Shown piece by piece: positions 10,085 through 20,231 of a stretch of DNA of 64,000 nucleotides. Position 1 is the stretch's first letter. Each line of letters opens with the position of its first letter. The DNA is from Agapetus fuscipes (lineage: Eukaryota; Arthropoda; Insecta; Trichoptera; Glossosomatidae), in NCBI GenBank assembly GCA_951799405.1, contig OX637353.1, positions 10,726,001 through 10,790,000 on the forward strand. Reading direction: 5' to 3'. A program made the translations under genes and the position numbers. Under the pieces are notes generated by a model. The model did no database searches. It saw only the letters and a list, made by a program, of their open reading frames with translations, and had not been told where the DNA came from.

Positions 10085-10440
10085 ATCGTTACGAATGTAT
10101 GAATTTATGCCTGTGTATGTTTACTTATGATTGTGTGTCTATGTGTTTTAACTTACTTGTATATGTGTGTCTAGACGTCAGTATTTGGATAGTTGTACCT
10201 ACTAGTGTTTACTCAAAGCTTCCGCTCGAGACGATTCTGGTATGGTCTGGTGTACGCTAGAATGGTATTCAGTCACCTATAAATACGGATTGCAGTGTTT
10301 TGAAGAGATCAGTATCCGATTAGTAACCGAGCCGTTATGTGATAAGTATAAACTGTGAACCAAATGTGAAAAAATTTATACTTAATTTCACCCAAGTAAA
10401 TCGTACTTGTATTTAAAAATTAACTTACTTGTTAACGAAC
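10085..10440 (+). repeat. Possible LTR remnant with core promoter
   Basis: Begins GTTACGAATGTATGAA and a TGTGT-rich stretch that resembles 63196-63260 (TGTTACGAATGTGTGATTGT). Shorter relatives lie at about 12490, 20105 and 33780 (minus). Many Ty3/Gypsy LTRs begin TGTTACG, but I find no second LTR, gag or pol nearby. Confidence 0.35.
10278..10313 (+). promoter_or_regulatory. TATA box plus arthropod initiator
   Basis: TATAAATA at 10278-10285 and ATCAGT at 10308-10313 place the initiator A 33 bp after the TATA start, the usual arthropod spacing. It lies inside the LTR-like repeat, so it would more likely drive a retroelement than a host gene. Confidence 0.4.
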
Positions 10441-10824
10441 GCTTTGAGAAAAAAGTGGAATAGAAGGGAAGCATAAAAAGTCGATTCCAATGATCTTGGC
10501 CACCATCTAATAGGGACATCCTCGGCAATAAAAAGCCTTTCAGCATCGAAACAGCGTCACAAGCAGTTAATACTTAATGTCTATTTTAGGAGCTCATTAA
10601 GAACGCATAGGAGTGCAGCTATTGGGCCTGCTAACCGTCACTCCTGCGTGACATGTTTGCACGCAACATTCACGAGAAAGCATCGGAAAAGTGCAAGAAA
10701 AATAGCATTGATACAAGATGAATAATTGTAGTGACACACTGTCATAAAATTTTGTAAAAATAATTATAAAAATTCATGGAGAACGAGAAGATACATTTAT
10801 TTTCAAGTTCTTTGTCTTATAGGT

Positions 10825-11160
10825 ACGAAAGTTGAAATTGTGGATGGATTTAGAAGTTACGGTGCTATTCTTAGACATTTTAGTCGTCCATTGAGTCCAC
10901 ACTGTGACAAACTAATGATGCATTTGTATGAAGACCTGTCAATCCAAGATGGCCGCAAGTGAACAGCTGATTTGTTTTCATACAAATATTACCAAAATTC
11001 GGTAGGTTAGAATTACCGTGGCGATGAGAGTTCCAGCCCAGATTGAAGAGATTGTGAAAGAATGGGATATACAAAGTAAATTTTAAAGAAGAAAATGTAT
11101 GAAAAGGTGATGGACATGAATGAATTGAAAGAGGTATGTAAAGATAGAAAAAACGCTCTC
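10825..11160 (+). pseudogene. RTE-1 fragments with MITE M1 piece inside
   Basis: 10827-10858 matches 59055-59090 of the full RTE-1 (AAAGTTGAAATTGTGGATG), and 11041-11160 matches 59554-59668 (GAGATTGTGAAAGAATGGGA). About 450 bp of the LINE is deleted between them and the gap is filled by M1 sequence. Confidence 0.7.
10859..11040 (+). mobile_element. MITE M1, right end lost
   Basis: Starts CGGTGCTATTCTTAGACATT after a TTA and carries the M1 interior (AAGATGGCCGCAAGTGAACA, ACCGTGGCGATGAGA). The second inverted repeat is absent. Confidence 0.65.
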
Positions 11161-11502
11161 AACTTTTCATATTCTCTGATCTTTTTTTAGTGGGATGAGG
11201 AGCTACAGTTTTAGTGTTGAATGTTGTGTGATCGTCTTTAAGTCGCATCAGACTGCTGGTTGACTGATTCACTGATTCGCTCACTAGCTGATACCCTGCC
11301 TCATAATGGAATGCATTGTGAGAGAGAGAAGCGGGGGATGGCGGTCCACAGATTGCCTGGACCTGAGCCCACATCGGCTAATGCCAAACAAAAGGAGATT
11401 TTAGTTTTTACTCGTTGCAGCTTATTCTGAACTCCCATGTTTATGCATCTCTATGAATGTATGCTAAAATTTTGCAACCGGCCTAAACGTCTCCTTTAAT
11501 TT
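11161..11502. other. No feature recognised
   Basis: Unassigned. The minus-strand 71-codon frame (11159-11374) shows no motif. Confidence 0.4.
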
Positions 11503-11725
11503 AATTTCCCGTTTCGGTGTTTATCTCAAGCCCAAATACCGGCAAAGTATACTCAGACTTTACAAGAAATTAGAACCAGCTCCCTCAGGAGCTGGGAAAC
11601 CCAGACTTCAACTGAAGTGGTTGGCTTACCCGTAACAATAAATAGGTCCCAAATCGCCACATGCGACACCTTCTGGGTAAGGAAAGAAGCTACACTATAT
11701 GTATAGCTTAGTTGCGTTTTTTCTT
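11503..11725 (+). mobile_element. SINE-B without tRNA head
   Basis: Begins at ATTTCCCGTTTCGGTGTTTA and continues to ACTATATGTATAGCTTAGTT. The tRNA-like 80 bp is missing. Confidence 0.75.
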
Positions 11726-11730
11726 TTTTT

Positions 11731-11975
11731 AAGTGCTTGTTTGGCTTATCTACCATTTGATTTAAAGATGACCTTTCAATGAAATTGTTTTAAAAGTCAC
11801 ATTCTACACAATCTGACCTAAGAAAAAATCGAACACCCCACGATAATGTGAGAGTAGTTTGAAATATTTTTCAAAGCGACTTCTAGTTTTCAAGACACTT
11901 TGTTCCAGTATACAAACATTGTTCATGTGAAATAACCTCTGATGGATGTAAGGTAAACATGCACTAAGGGGACGT
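11731..11975 (+). mobile_element. MITE M3 copy
   Basis: Ends AGTGCTTGTTTGGCTTATC and (complement) TTAGTGCATGTTTACCTTAC are imperfect inverted repeats. The interior has GATTTAAAGATGACC, ACATTCTACACAATCTGACC and TGAAATAACCTCTGATGGA. Other copies: 14691, 19808, 37112 and 49935. Confidence 0.7.
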
Positions 11976-12180
11976 TTAGTCAAGTGGTTAGCGCTTTGGA
12001 AACGTTAATGGACGTCTGTGGGTTAAAATCCCGGCGGAGCACAAAAAATAAGTATTCCAAATACATATGTTTTTCGCTGGGTTGAAAAATTCAAATACCT
12101 TGTCAAATGTCCATCGAGCCTTACAGCAACTGGATCTTGCTTGAGAATCGACGCTTTATATAGTGACGTACAAGTTTGTT
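11976..12180 (+). mobile_element. SINE-A copy
   Basis: A box TAGTCAAGTGG, B-box region GTGGGTTAAAATCCC, then CGGCGGAGCACAAAAA, TTTTCGCTGGGTTGAAAAAT and CATCGAGCCTTACAGCAACT. It abuts M3 directly. Confidence 0.75.
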
Positions 12181-12584
12181 GAGTGCTGTTAAGGAGTGAC
12201 CAAATAAATCATCCTAACATTAATACTTTAATTGTTATTTAGAGGTAGTTTACTTAGTGTTATGTTTTAGAGACAGTTCGGGACAGTGCTTAGATCTGCT
12301 GCTTGTCACCCTGCCTAATTATCTCAGCCAGCAACTAATGAAGGAGACCAGCAGGCTCTGACCTCACAAAACATAAGAGACGCGAGATGGGAGGCCCAAG
12401 CTCGTATTTATATACTCAGAGACAGTAATGAGATGCTGTAGTGATCGTAGTAGTTCATTGAAGAAGGGCTGGCAATTGGCATCATTCAATATAGTTGCGA
12501 ATGTGTAATTGTGTCTGTGTGAGTCCGTAAAGTCACTAAATGCAGGTACTTAAATAATTGTATTTGTTTGTTTGTTTTTTTTTT
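12181..12584. other. No gene seen
   Basis: Includes a GCGAATGTGTAATTGTGTCT phrase (about 12495) shared with the LTR-like repeat at 10085, and a T-rich run at 12571-12587. Confidence 0.4.
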
Positions 12585-12665
12585 TTATAAATGTTCGAGC
12601 ACAAAAAAGAAATAAATAAGTGAATTAAAACTATACGATAAAAACATTGTTATTCTTTTTGAGAA
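12585..12665 (+). mobile_element. Hammerhead-like element, 3' part only
   Basis: AATGTTCGAGCACAAAAAAG and AAGTGAATTAAAACTAT match the segment that follows the GAAA core in the copy at 7417. The catalytic core itself is absent. Confidence 0.55.
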
Positions 12666-12777
12666 GTTACTGAGGCAACAAAGCCGTTAAATAAATGTTT
12701 TGCTATCTTTTCCTTCGCACTTGTTTGTTTTCAATCCATCCATCCCCCTTCCTCGCAAGAATCGCTAAGTGACAATT

Positions 12778-13285
12778 TTTTTAAGGAATCCTATGCGGAA
12801 TAAATCCTAAATTTCACAGACTCTAAAGGTCTATGACACTTGTTGTAGTGCCGCAGAGGTGTTATTAATGTGGCAGTTGAAGTCCTGATTCATTGTAACA
12901 GGACGTAGCAGGATCCTTTGTAAAGGGACATCATCAACAGTTGGAAGATTATGGTTTGGGGCCCTTTTCAGGAATATCAGGTAAGATTGTTAATACCTCA
13001 GTGGCTGACTGGTTTGAGGTCAGTTTTGATCTTTGACGTTAAAAGTTAGCAAGCATCGGGAAGGGTTGAGGTGTTTTGGGGCTTGTCAAAAAAGAAGCCA
13101 TCATGAATGATACTATCATCAGCGTAGGAGTGAGTTGATGCACATGACACTAAGTCATTGATGTGTAGAAGAAATAGTGCTGGAGAAAGGATGGAACCTT
13201 GTGGAACACCGGAGTTGATCGATAGCTGACACGATGTACAACCATCTATGACCGTCTGAATAGATCAAGAAATTACTTTTTCTTG
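12778..13285 (-). pseudogene. Jockey-like LINE: RT fragment plus 3' end
   Basis: Minus strand from 13220 reads GVPQGSILSPALFLLHINDL, then a region ending in SYADDS, that is RT motifs 4 and 5 (catalytic YADD). After an internal deletion the 3' UTR shared with 7685-8395 follows (ACACCTCTGCGGCAC to GGATTCC). No endonuclease is seen. The GVPQGS form is typical of Jockey/CR1/I RTs and differs from the GVRQGC of RTE-1. Confidence 0.8.
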
Positions 13286-13724
13286 AGAATTCATCCCATT
13301 GGTATTTGGACATTAAAACTGTTTATTGTGACGTCTTTGTCACTAGCAGCCCTGGTCGAGGCGGAAGCTGGGCTGTGAATGGTGAGCGGTATTAATTAAG
13401 AATCTAAAATACGTACAGTGCACGCGCTTATACATGTGGCGCTCTAATGACTTGAGACGTTAAGGTGTACTATGTGATTTATTTGCCGTTGCTTACTATT
13501 AGGTGCGGTGTTAGGTATTCGTTAATTCGGATGGCGTACCTCACAAATTAATGTCTTGATTCCAAAGAAGTAGGTTCATTAAGTTTAGTGTGAGTCTCAG
13601 ATAAAAAAATATTTTATGAGAGAAAAATATATTATTGTTTAATGGCTTTATTAAAAAAAACGAAACCAAAAATATATAAAGCATATTTTTTTACAATATC
13701 TACCACGAAAAATAATAAATTGCC
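13286..13724. other. Single-copy-looking DNA
   Basis: No repeat match in the window and no convincing frame. Confidence 0.4.
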
Positions 13725-13875
13725 CTTGCTATGGCCAAGAGGGTCAAGTCGCAAATCTCGAATAGCGTTATTGAAATAAAATAACGTTGGTTCGATTCCT
13801 ATCCTTGACCATAACTTTGGCCCTGGTTCAACAAATGTCATTGAGTAATAATAAATCTTAATAATAATTCATTAA
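13725..13875 (+). mobile_element. SINE-C (tRNA-like head)
   Basis: A box TGGCCAAGAGG at 13734 and B box GGTTCGATTCC at 13789, with a long variable arm as in Ser/Leu tRNAs. Then CTTGACCATAACTTTGG and CTGGTTCAACAAATGTCATT, shared with 35467, 43140 and 48855. The body after the head marks it as a SINE. Confidence 0.7.
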
Positions 13876-14690
13876 AGTACAAAAGTAATGAATTATGTAT
13901 TGCTTTTTCTTCTTTGGTTTACTTTTTCTAACAAACAAGTGTCTAAATTATTATTTTTTCTAGCAACCCGGCCGGGTGACGACACATTTATCCAATGTAA
14001 ATTCACGCTCGGAACTTTATTCTTGGAATATGAGTATTATTCATACAAAGTCAAAGGTGAGCTACGATTTTGTTGAATTTTCTGTGTTTCCATTTCTTTT
14101 TCTGTCCATCTCAATTTCAGTCAAATCCTGGATTTTCGTTTTGATTAGATACGATTCGTATATCCAAAACATGCCTTGAAATATACCATTCTAATTAAGT
14201 TCATGCGTAAGTTCTTTTCTAAAACCAAATTAGAAACACTTCAAACCGCGTTAGTTAATTAGTCAACTCATTTAATTATCCGGAAGTTGATGTAGGTCTA
14301 TCAGTGAAACGATACAATGTTGCAGTGTGACAGCAAGTAGTCAAGCTGGATAGGTTAGTAGTCGAGTTGGATTAGTCAGGAGTCAAGTTGGCTCAATGGG
14401 AATGTGAACTGCATTCCCTCTTATTGATAGCTCCTGCTGTAGAATATATCACACACATGCCAGTAATGTTTAAAGACGATGTGGCGCCCAGACTAAAATG
14501 GAAATTAAAAATGTGCACTTGATTTTGAAAAAAACACTCTTTCCGTATTTGTAGAATTTTTGTTTTTAAATATACGGGGTTTTTAAATTTTTTAATTAAA
14601 AGAACTTAAGTATTATTTTATTACCTTTTTTTTTATCAATTTTACCATTTCGAGCGCTTTCCACGATGTAACCTTCTTACCAAGAGAATA
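13876..14690. other. No gene seen
   Basis: A local direct repeat at 14340-14395 (AGTCAAGCTGGATAGG / AGTCGAGTTGGATTAG / AGTCAAGTTGGCTC), otherwise unassigned AT-rich DNA. Confidence 0.4.
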
Positions 14691-15212
14691 ATTTTAGGAG
14701 TTTTTTTGGCTAAACTATCGTTTGATTAAAAAATGCACATTCAATGAAACTGTCTTAAGAATCACATTCTATACAATCTGAGCTAAGAAAAAAACGTACA
14801 ACACGATAATGTGAGAGTTATTTTCAATATTTTAAAAATCAATTTCCAGTTTTCATCAGACACATTGGTCCAGTATACATACAAACATTGCTCTGATATG
14901 AAATAAATTACCTCTAATCTAATCTAATCTAATCTAAGCTGCAAAGATATATATCATTTAAGTTTTATATTAAATGCATTCCCACAAGCAGATATGTATA
15001 ATTTCGCGCTAACACATGCCGCATGTGGACCTACAATATAAAAACCCAATCTCAAATGAACATAAGCCTTGCAACTCTTGCCGTCCTTCCCTGAAACAGA
15101 GGTGACATTGGCAAAGTGAACCAATTTTTACATTATGGGTGGTCAGCCGCATAACAACCTATAAGTCAAGGAACCTCTGATGGACATAAGACAGTCAAAT
15201 ACTAAGGGGACG
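14691..15212 (+). mobile_element. MITE M3 split by R1
   Basis: M3 from 14691 to 14917, resuming at 15173 with CCTCTGATGGACATAAGACA and CTAAGGGGACGA. The R1 insertion (14918-15172) is flanked by ACCTCT on both sides. Confidence 0.8.
14918..15172 (-). mobile_element. R1 short element, both ends readable
   Basis: Minus strand from (TTAGA)4 tail (14918-14938) to its 5' end TTCCTTGACTTATAGG. ACCTCT target duplication and the interrupted M3 fix both ends: about 255 bp. Confidence 0.85.
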
Positions 15213-15223
15213 ATATGTCTTGG

Positions 15224-15482
15224 TCTAATCTAATCTAATCTAAGTTGCAAAATATAAGTGACATTAGAGATTCAAATTATATGCATTTTCACAAAACAGA
15301 CATGTTGAAGTTCGCGCTTAAACATGCCGCATGTAGTCCTACAATATGAAAACCCGAATCTAAAATGAGCATACACCCTGCAACTCCTGCCAACTTTCCC
15401 TGAAACAGAGGTGACATTGGCAAAGTGAACCGTTTTCTACAGCATGGGTGGTCAGCCGCATACCAACCTATAAGTCAAGGAA
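15224..15482 (-). mobile_element. R1 short element
   Basis: Same ends as the previous copy: (TTAGA)3 tail and CTTGACTTATAGG start. Confidence 0.8.
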
Positions 15483-15484
15483 CA

Positions 15485-15915
15485 TGGTGTTTATTGATAA
15501 TTATTCATGTATTTGGAGTACGGGGCCCTTGCTTTAACCTTCCACACTCTTGAACCTCCCTGTCTGTTAGTACGAATACCAAAGCAGAAGTGCTGTCGTT
15601 GTTTAGGCAATGTTGGTGACCAGCGTTCATCGGTGGCAGCGCGTGAAGTGCGGGTTGGGGACGGTGATCGTGTTCCAGGAACGGCGCCTAATGAGCCGCT
15701 CGCTAATTATTCCCGCCAAGTGATGCTAGCGCCAACCAACACTCTTAATTGGCGCATTCCGCCACCGACTAATTGTACGGCTTTCCAAGATATCCGAGCG
15801 CGCTTACATTATTACTTCGCCATCATTAAAACTTATGGCGGGCTTTGATTAGTCAGTCATTTTATTCTCGACACACGATACGCCCGGTCGCGATTATCAT
15901 TAATTTCTATGTTAC
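15485..15915. other. GC-richer single-copy island
   Basis: Non-repetitive, with TAATTATTCCCGCCAAGTG, TTAATTGGCGCATTCC and similar homeodomain- and E2F-like words. The 113-codon plus frame (15507-15848) has no recognisable domain. Candidate conserved non-coding DNA only. Confidence 0.3.
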
Positions 15916-15965
15916 CTCATCCCCCTTTGTGCTTGCTTGGCTTATCTACTATTTGATCCAAAGTG
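15916..15965 (+). mobile_element. MITE M3 end, solitary
   Basis: CCCCTTTGTGCTTGCTTGGC and TTATCTACTATTTGAT match the M3 left end only. Confidence 0.45.
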
Positions 15966-16289
15966 ATGGGTGATTGTAAAACCATTTAAATTGCAAAACC
16001 GCTAAGGGCGGGCCTGTTGCACCAATTTCCAATCAGACAAAAATCAAAATAAAGTGTGATTTCTGCCATGAAATCAAAAAATTGGTTGCATATACGTAGA
16101 TCAGCTGATGTACATCATCTTTCCTGTTCAAATTCCATCATTTTAGTACCCACTTTCGATCAATATTTAACCGAGGTCCTTACCAAGCTATCAAATTTGA
16201 TGTGTCAAGCAAATATTGATTGGAGGTTGGTGCAACAGGCCCTAACAGATTCAAATATTGTTTACTGTTAAAATGTTATCATTTGTCTT
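15966..16289. other. No gene seen
   Basis: Unassigned. GGGCCTGTTGCACCAATTTC at 16012 and TTGGTGCAACAGGCCCTAAC at 16227 are inverted copies about 215 bp apart, so a further MITE may occupy 16010-16247. Confidence 0.45.
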
Positions 16290-16400
16290 TTTTCGGCCAA
16301 CGACATTTCGGTCACAAACAGCTCGGCCACAGACACATCGATCACGGACAGTTCTCACAGGACAGTTCATCCACACGACATTTCAGTCACATACAATATA
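16290..16400 (-). repeat. 13-bp periodic repeat array
   Basis: About eight units of the form GACANNTCGGTCACA, each 12-15 bp, the same family as 4700-4765 and 6049-6205. Confidence 0.55.
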
Positions 16401-16477
16401 TCGATGCCTTAAAGGCAATTTATTGTGTATGGCTGACCACCCTATACCCCTAGCATACTATAGAAAATGGTTACAAT

Positions 16478-16700
16478 ACAATTCTAAATTTATATAGCGC
16501 CTTTTCATGATTTTAAATCATTCCAAAGGCGCTTGTTCGAAAGAGAGTGCGAAGAGGTGGGTCTTTAATCCCCTTCTAAACCCAGCTTCCAGATCCATCT
16601 CACGCAGGTTATTTGGAAGGATGTTCCATGCAGCTGGAGCAGCCACCTTGAAGGCTCGTTCTCCAAACACAGTCTTGATTCCTAGATCTTGTCACTCCAG
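16478..16700 (-). pseudogene. CR1 LINE 3' end
   Basis: Minus strand codes VFGERAFKVAAPAAWNILPN, NLREMDLEAGFRRGLKTHLF, ALSFEQAPLE, then a short 3' UTR AAAAGGCGCTATATAAATTT and an ATTGT-repeat tail. The GDRAF-VAAP-WN-LP-LR block and the GGCGCTATATAAAT terminus are the classic CR1 3' end. Confidence 0.88.
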
Positions 16701-16717
16701 ACGACTGCTGCGCGACG

Positions 16718-16888
16718 CAGTGGTTCACTTTGCCAATGTCAGCCCTGTTTCAGAAAAGGTCGGCAAGAGTTGCAGGGTGTACTGTATATTCATTTGAGAT
16801 TTGGGTTTTTATGTGTAGGTAGGCTTAATGCGGCCCTGTAAGCGCAATCTTATACTTGTCTGCCTGTAAGAATATAATATATAATAAA
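16718..16888 (+). mobile_element. R1 fragment
   Basis: From GGTTCACTTTGCCAATGTCA to TTGTCTGCCTGTAAG; first 50 bp absent. The TATG microsatellite follows where the TTAGA tail would be. Confidence 0.7.
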
Positions 16889-16890
16889 GA

Positions 16891-17008
16891 AGGATGTATG
16901 TATGTATGTATGTATGTATGTATGTATGTATGTATGTATGTATGTATGTATGTATGTATGTATGTATGTATGTATGTATGTATGTATGTATGTATGTATG
17001 TATGTATG
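16891..17008. repeat. (ATGT)n microsatellite, about 29 units
   Basis: Perfect tetranucleotide run of about 117 bp; it creates an open Met-Tyr-Val-Cys frame that is not a gene. Confidence 0.97.
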
Positions 17009-17208
17009 TCCCCTATAGACTCATAAACCGCTCATCCGATTTTGACGAAATTTTCAGGAAACATGTAACATATTCTCAGAACGAATCCTGTGAAGTTTGA
17101 TGGTGATCAAATAAACAGTGGTTCTCAATTCTCGATATTTCAGCAACGAGGTCGGTAAATTTCGAAACCACCCAATAGAAGACGACCATTATATTCAACT
17201 ACAATACA

Positions 17209-17352
17209 TAATCTTTGTTGCAAATATACATTTACATTAAAGATTCATATAAAATGCATGCTCACAAGTAGACACATGTAAGTTCACGCTTACAAATGCT
17301 GCATGTGTACCCACTCATAATTTAAAATCCAAATCTAAAATGAACAACCCAG
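17209..17352 (-). mobile_element. R1 3' part
   Basis: Minus-strand R1 without the 5' half; GCAACAAAGATT replaces the usual TTAGA tail. Confidence 0.65.
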
Positions 17353-17573
17353 TAACTTTTACTTTACGCCAACTTGAAATGGATGTTATTCAGCTCCTGA
17401 GTGGATTGACACTCATTTCTTATGAAGGCTGAGTAAGACTTGCCGGTATTTTATTTTGGGTTTAAAATAAACACTGAAACGGGAAATAATTTCTGACAAC
17501 TTCAGTGGGATTCTAACTCGAGATCTCGGCATGGAATGCAGTTACTCTACCAACTAAGCTATAGACCGGACTT
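17353..17573 (-). mobile_element. SINE-B, 3'-truncated
   Basis: tRNA-like head at 17500-17572 (CTTAGTTGGTAGAG; B box GTTAGAATCCCAC) and body to the AAGTTGGCGTAAAG block. Confidence 0.7.
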
Positions 17574-17607
17574 TTTACAAATATGGTGGATCGATATCGG
17601 TTTGGTT

Positions 17608-18162
17608 AGGGGTAAGCAACCTGCGGCTCACCAGCCACATGCGGCTCTTTGGGTGTGAAGTTACGGCTCTTTAGCTTCATACGCAAATATAAAAAAAACA
17701 CAGAATTATACTTCTGATCGAAAAAAACTAAATCGTTCTGAATCGATTAACGATCTCTCCGCTACTTGTACTCGCTTTTCACCCTCCCCCCGCCCCATCG
17801 ACGCTATTTATTGTTGGCAAAAAAACATTTGTGGATCTTTACAAATCCAAATCCAAAATAAGATATGTATCATTTGAGATTCACATCAAATGCATTCCCA
17901 TAAGCAGACACGCATAATTTCGCGCTCACACATAGGTACCGCATGTGGAACTACAATATAAAAACCCAATCTTAAATGAACATAAGCCCTGCAACTCTTG
18001 CCGACCTTCCCTGAAACAGGGGCGACATTGGCAAAGTGAACCATTTTTTACAGTATGGGTGGTCAGCCTCATACCAACCTATAAGTCAAGGAAAAGCTTT
18101 GAAATTTGTAAATTGTAATTTTTGGCTCTTCCGACTCAAAAGGTTGCCGACCCCTGGCCTAG
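17608..18162. mobile_element. hAT-type non-autonomous element, split by R1
   Basis: Left end TAGGGGTAAGCAACCTGCGG and right end (complement) CAGGGGTCGGCAACCTTTTG are inverted repeats of the C/TAGGGGTCGGCAACC kind known from hAT elements. TGCGGCTCTTTGG and TTTGGCTCTTCC recur inside. No transposase. I could not read a clean 8-bp duplication. Confidence 0.7.
17850..18091 (-). mobile_element. R1 inserted in the hAT element
   Basis: Complete R1 to GTTCCTTGACTTATAGG-type start; the hAT sequence resumes immediately after. Confidence 0.8.
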
Positions 18163-18474
18163 ACAAAAGTTCCAAATTAAAAAATGTTATTCAAGTATTC
18201 CAAGTTGAATTTTAGAAATGTAAGAAAGCTTTTATATCCCGCACTTATAAAAAATACGATAAACGAAAGTTCGTAGGTGACAACTAGAAGACCATATTGA
18301 AATATATTATTATTATTAAAACCTTTTATTGAAACATACTTTTAATTAAAATAAACATAATATAGTTGTTTTTTCAAAAACCGCATTTCTGTAAAATTAT
18401 ATACTCACCACAAATTTAAAGATCGTTTTTTTCTCGGCGGTTAAACGTCTTTCTTCTATGTGACAATGGTCCAA
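18163..18474. other. No gene seen
   Basis: AT-rich, unassigned. Confidence 0.4.
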
Positions 18475-18797
18475 ACGCAAAAACGCAAACGCAACTAAGC
18501 TACACATATAGTGTAACTTCTTGCCGCGTTATCCCCGAAGGGGTCGCATGTGGCGAGTTGAACCTATTTATTTTTACAGGTAAGGGGGCCGGCCTTACGC
18601 CAACCACTTCAGTTGAAGTGGAGGTTTCCCAGCTCCCGAGAGTGCTGGTACTCATTTCTTGTGAAGGCTGAGTAAACCTTGCCGGTATTTTACTTTGGGG
18701 TTTGAAATAAACACCGAAACGGGAAATCATTTCTGACACCCTCGGTGGGATTCGAACCCGAGCTTTCGGCATGGAATGCAAGCACTCTACCAAGATA
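18475..18797 (-). mobile_element. SINE-B, near full length
   Basis: Minus strand from the middle of the tRNA-like head (TTGGTAGAGTGCTTGCATTC) to the 3' end GCGTTTGCGTTTTTGCG. The tail is (TTGCG)-like. The A box is cut. Confidence 0.85.
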
Positions 18798-19228
18798 AAC
18801 AAAATGTTTGCCTTTTACCTAACCCGGCCGTGCGACTTACAATTTTGTTGTCAATAGAAAATGTTCCGTGTGCACTACCTAAAACTTTCACTTATTGAAA
18901 TAATGGATAGAGCACATTTTAAATGTGGGGAAAAAATGTGAATTCACTTGGCCGGGATAAAGACAGGACAGGGAGTCAAAAATTCAACATAAATTAAACA
19001 CTTTTATGGAGATAGTTGAAAAAACACTTAAGTGCATCATATTGTATGAAGCATTTTCCCCAACTGCATACGTTTCACAGTGCGGTTACATTGAAAAATA
19101 TTCCTGATTGTTTGGAATACATTTATTTCTTCACTTTGCTCAAAGAGTATAGTGAATTTTATAGATTAGTTCTTTAATTATATGATTATAAAATTTAATT
19201 TATTGTTTATATTCTTTTCTTGTATAGG
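18798..19228. other. No gene seen
   Basis: AT-rich unassigned DNA. Confidence 0.4.
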
Positions 19229-19471
19229 TCAATATGCATCTGACCAACTATAAATAGAAAATGGTTCACTCTGCCAATGTCACCCCTGTTTCAGGGAAGG
19301 TCAGCAAAGAGTTGCAGGGTGTATGTTCATTTGAGATTTGGGTTTTTATGTTGTAGGTTCACACGCAGAATGTGCAAGTGTGAACTTATACGTGTCTGCT
19401 TGTGGGCATGCACTTAATGTGAATTCTAAATGTAACAATTATATCCATGCAACTTAGAATAGATTAGATGA
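19229..19471 (+). mobile_element. R1 copy
   Basis: Plus strand from TCTGACCAACTATAAATAG through GTTTCAGGGAAGGTCAGC to ATGCAACTTAGAATAGATT. The first 20 bp have diverged. Confidence 0.75.
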
Positions 19472-19742
19472 GTGACGTTACATAGCCGATTTTTTTATCT
19501 TAAATATAAATGGAGCACCGCAATCGATTTTCCCTATGCTTGGCTCTGCTGCTTAACAGTTATACCTAGACCTTTTTTTTTAGAAAACGTGAAGATTAAC
19601 CTAGAGATAAATTGTGTGAAGCTTGATTCCGATTAGCACACTTTTTTTTTTGATCCTGTTGTTTCCTCTTTTATCTGTAGAAAAAAAATGATACCACATG
19701 CCCAAATGGCGTATTGAAACACGCCGGGTACTGCTAGTATAA
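19472..19742. other. Unassigned, possible Helitron-like end
   Basis: CACGCCGGGTACTGCTAGT at 19721-19739 resembles insect Helitron 3' ends (CTAG before T); a weaker form (CACGCCAGGGACTGCTTGT) is at 63660. No partner end or hairpin could be defined. Confidence 0.25.
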
Positions 19743-19807
19743 TATATAATGTGAATACCCAATGTTAGGTACAAATCTTTGCAACTTAGATTAGATTAAA
19801 TTAGATG
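19743..19807 (+). mobile_element. R1 3' scrap with tail
   Basis: AATCTTTGCAACTTAGATTA then imperfect (GATTA)3. Confidence 0.6.
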
Positions 19808-20025
19808 TATTTTAAATGAAATAGCCGTAAGAGTCACATTCTACATAATCTGAGGTAAGAAACAAAACGTGAAACACGATAAAATATGTGAGAGTTGTTT
19901 TAAATATTTTCAAAATCAATTTCCATTTTTCATAAGACGCATTGGTCCAGTACACACACAAACATTGCTCATGTGAAATTACCTCTGATGGACATAAGAC
20001 AAACAAGCTCTAAAGGGACGACCTG
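19808..20025 (+). mobile_element. MITE M3 copy
   Basis: AGTCACATTCTACATAATCT through CAAACATTGCTCATGTGAAA to CTCTAAAGGGACGA. The left end is degraded. Confidence 0.7.
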
Positions 20026-20231
20026 ATCTCTTGTGCATAATGTGCACATGCTTGATGATGTCTTTCTTAGAAAATACTTACCGTTCATGCAGTTGACGAC
20101 TTTTATGATCATAATGCTGCGAATGTGTAATTTTGTGTCTGTGTGACTTGGTGTGAGTGTGTCTGTGTAGGTCTGTGGAGGGCTGAAATAATTGTACTTG
20201 TATTTGTTCGATTCAGTTTCAGTACATCTAT

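Noticed and set aside
10085..10440. Complete LTR retrotransposon
   Set aside because: No second LTR, primer-binding site, gag or pol is visible nearby.
13725..13810. tRNA-Ser/Leu-like gene
   Set aside because: The body after the B box is shared with three other copies (SINE-C).
16894..17100. 68-codon Met-Tyr-Val-Cys frame
   Set aside because: Translation of the ATGT microsatellite.
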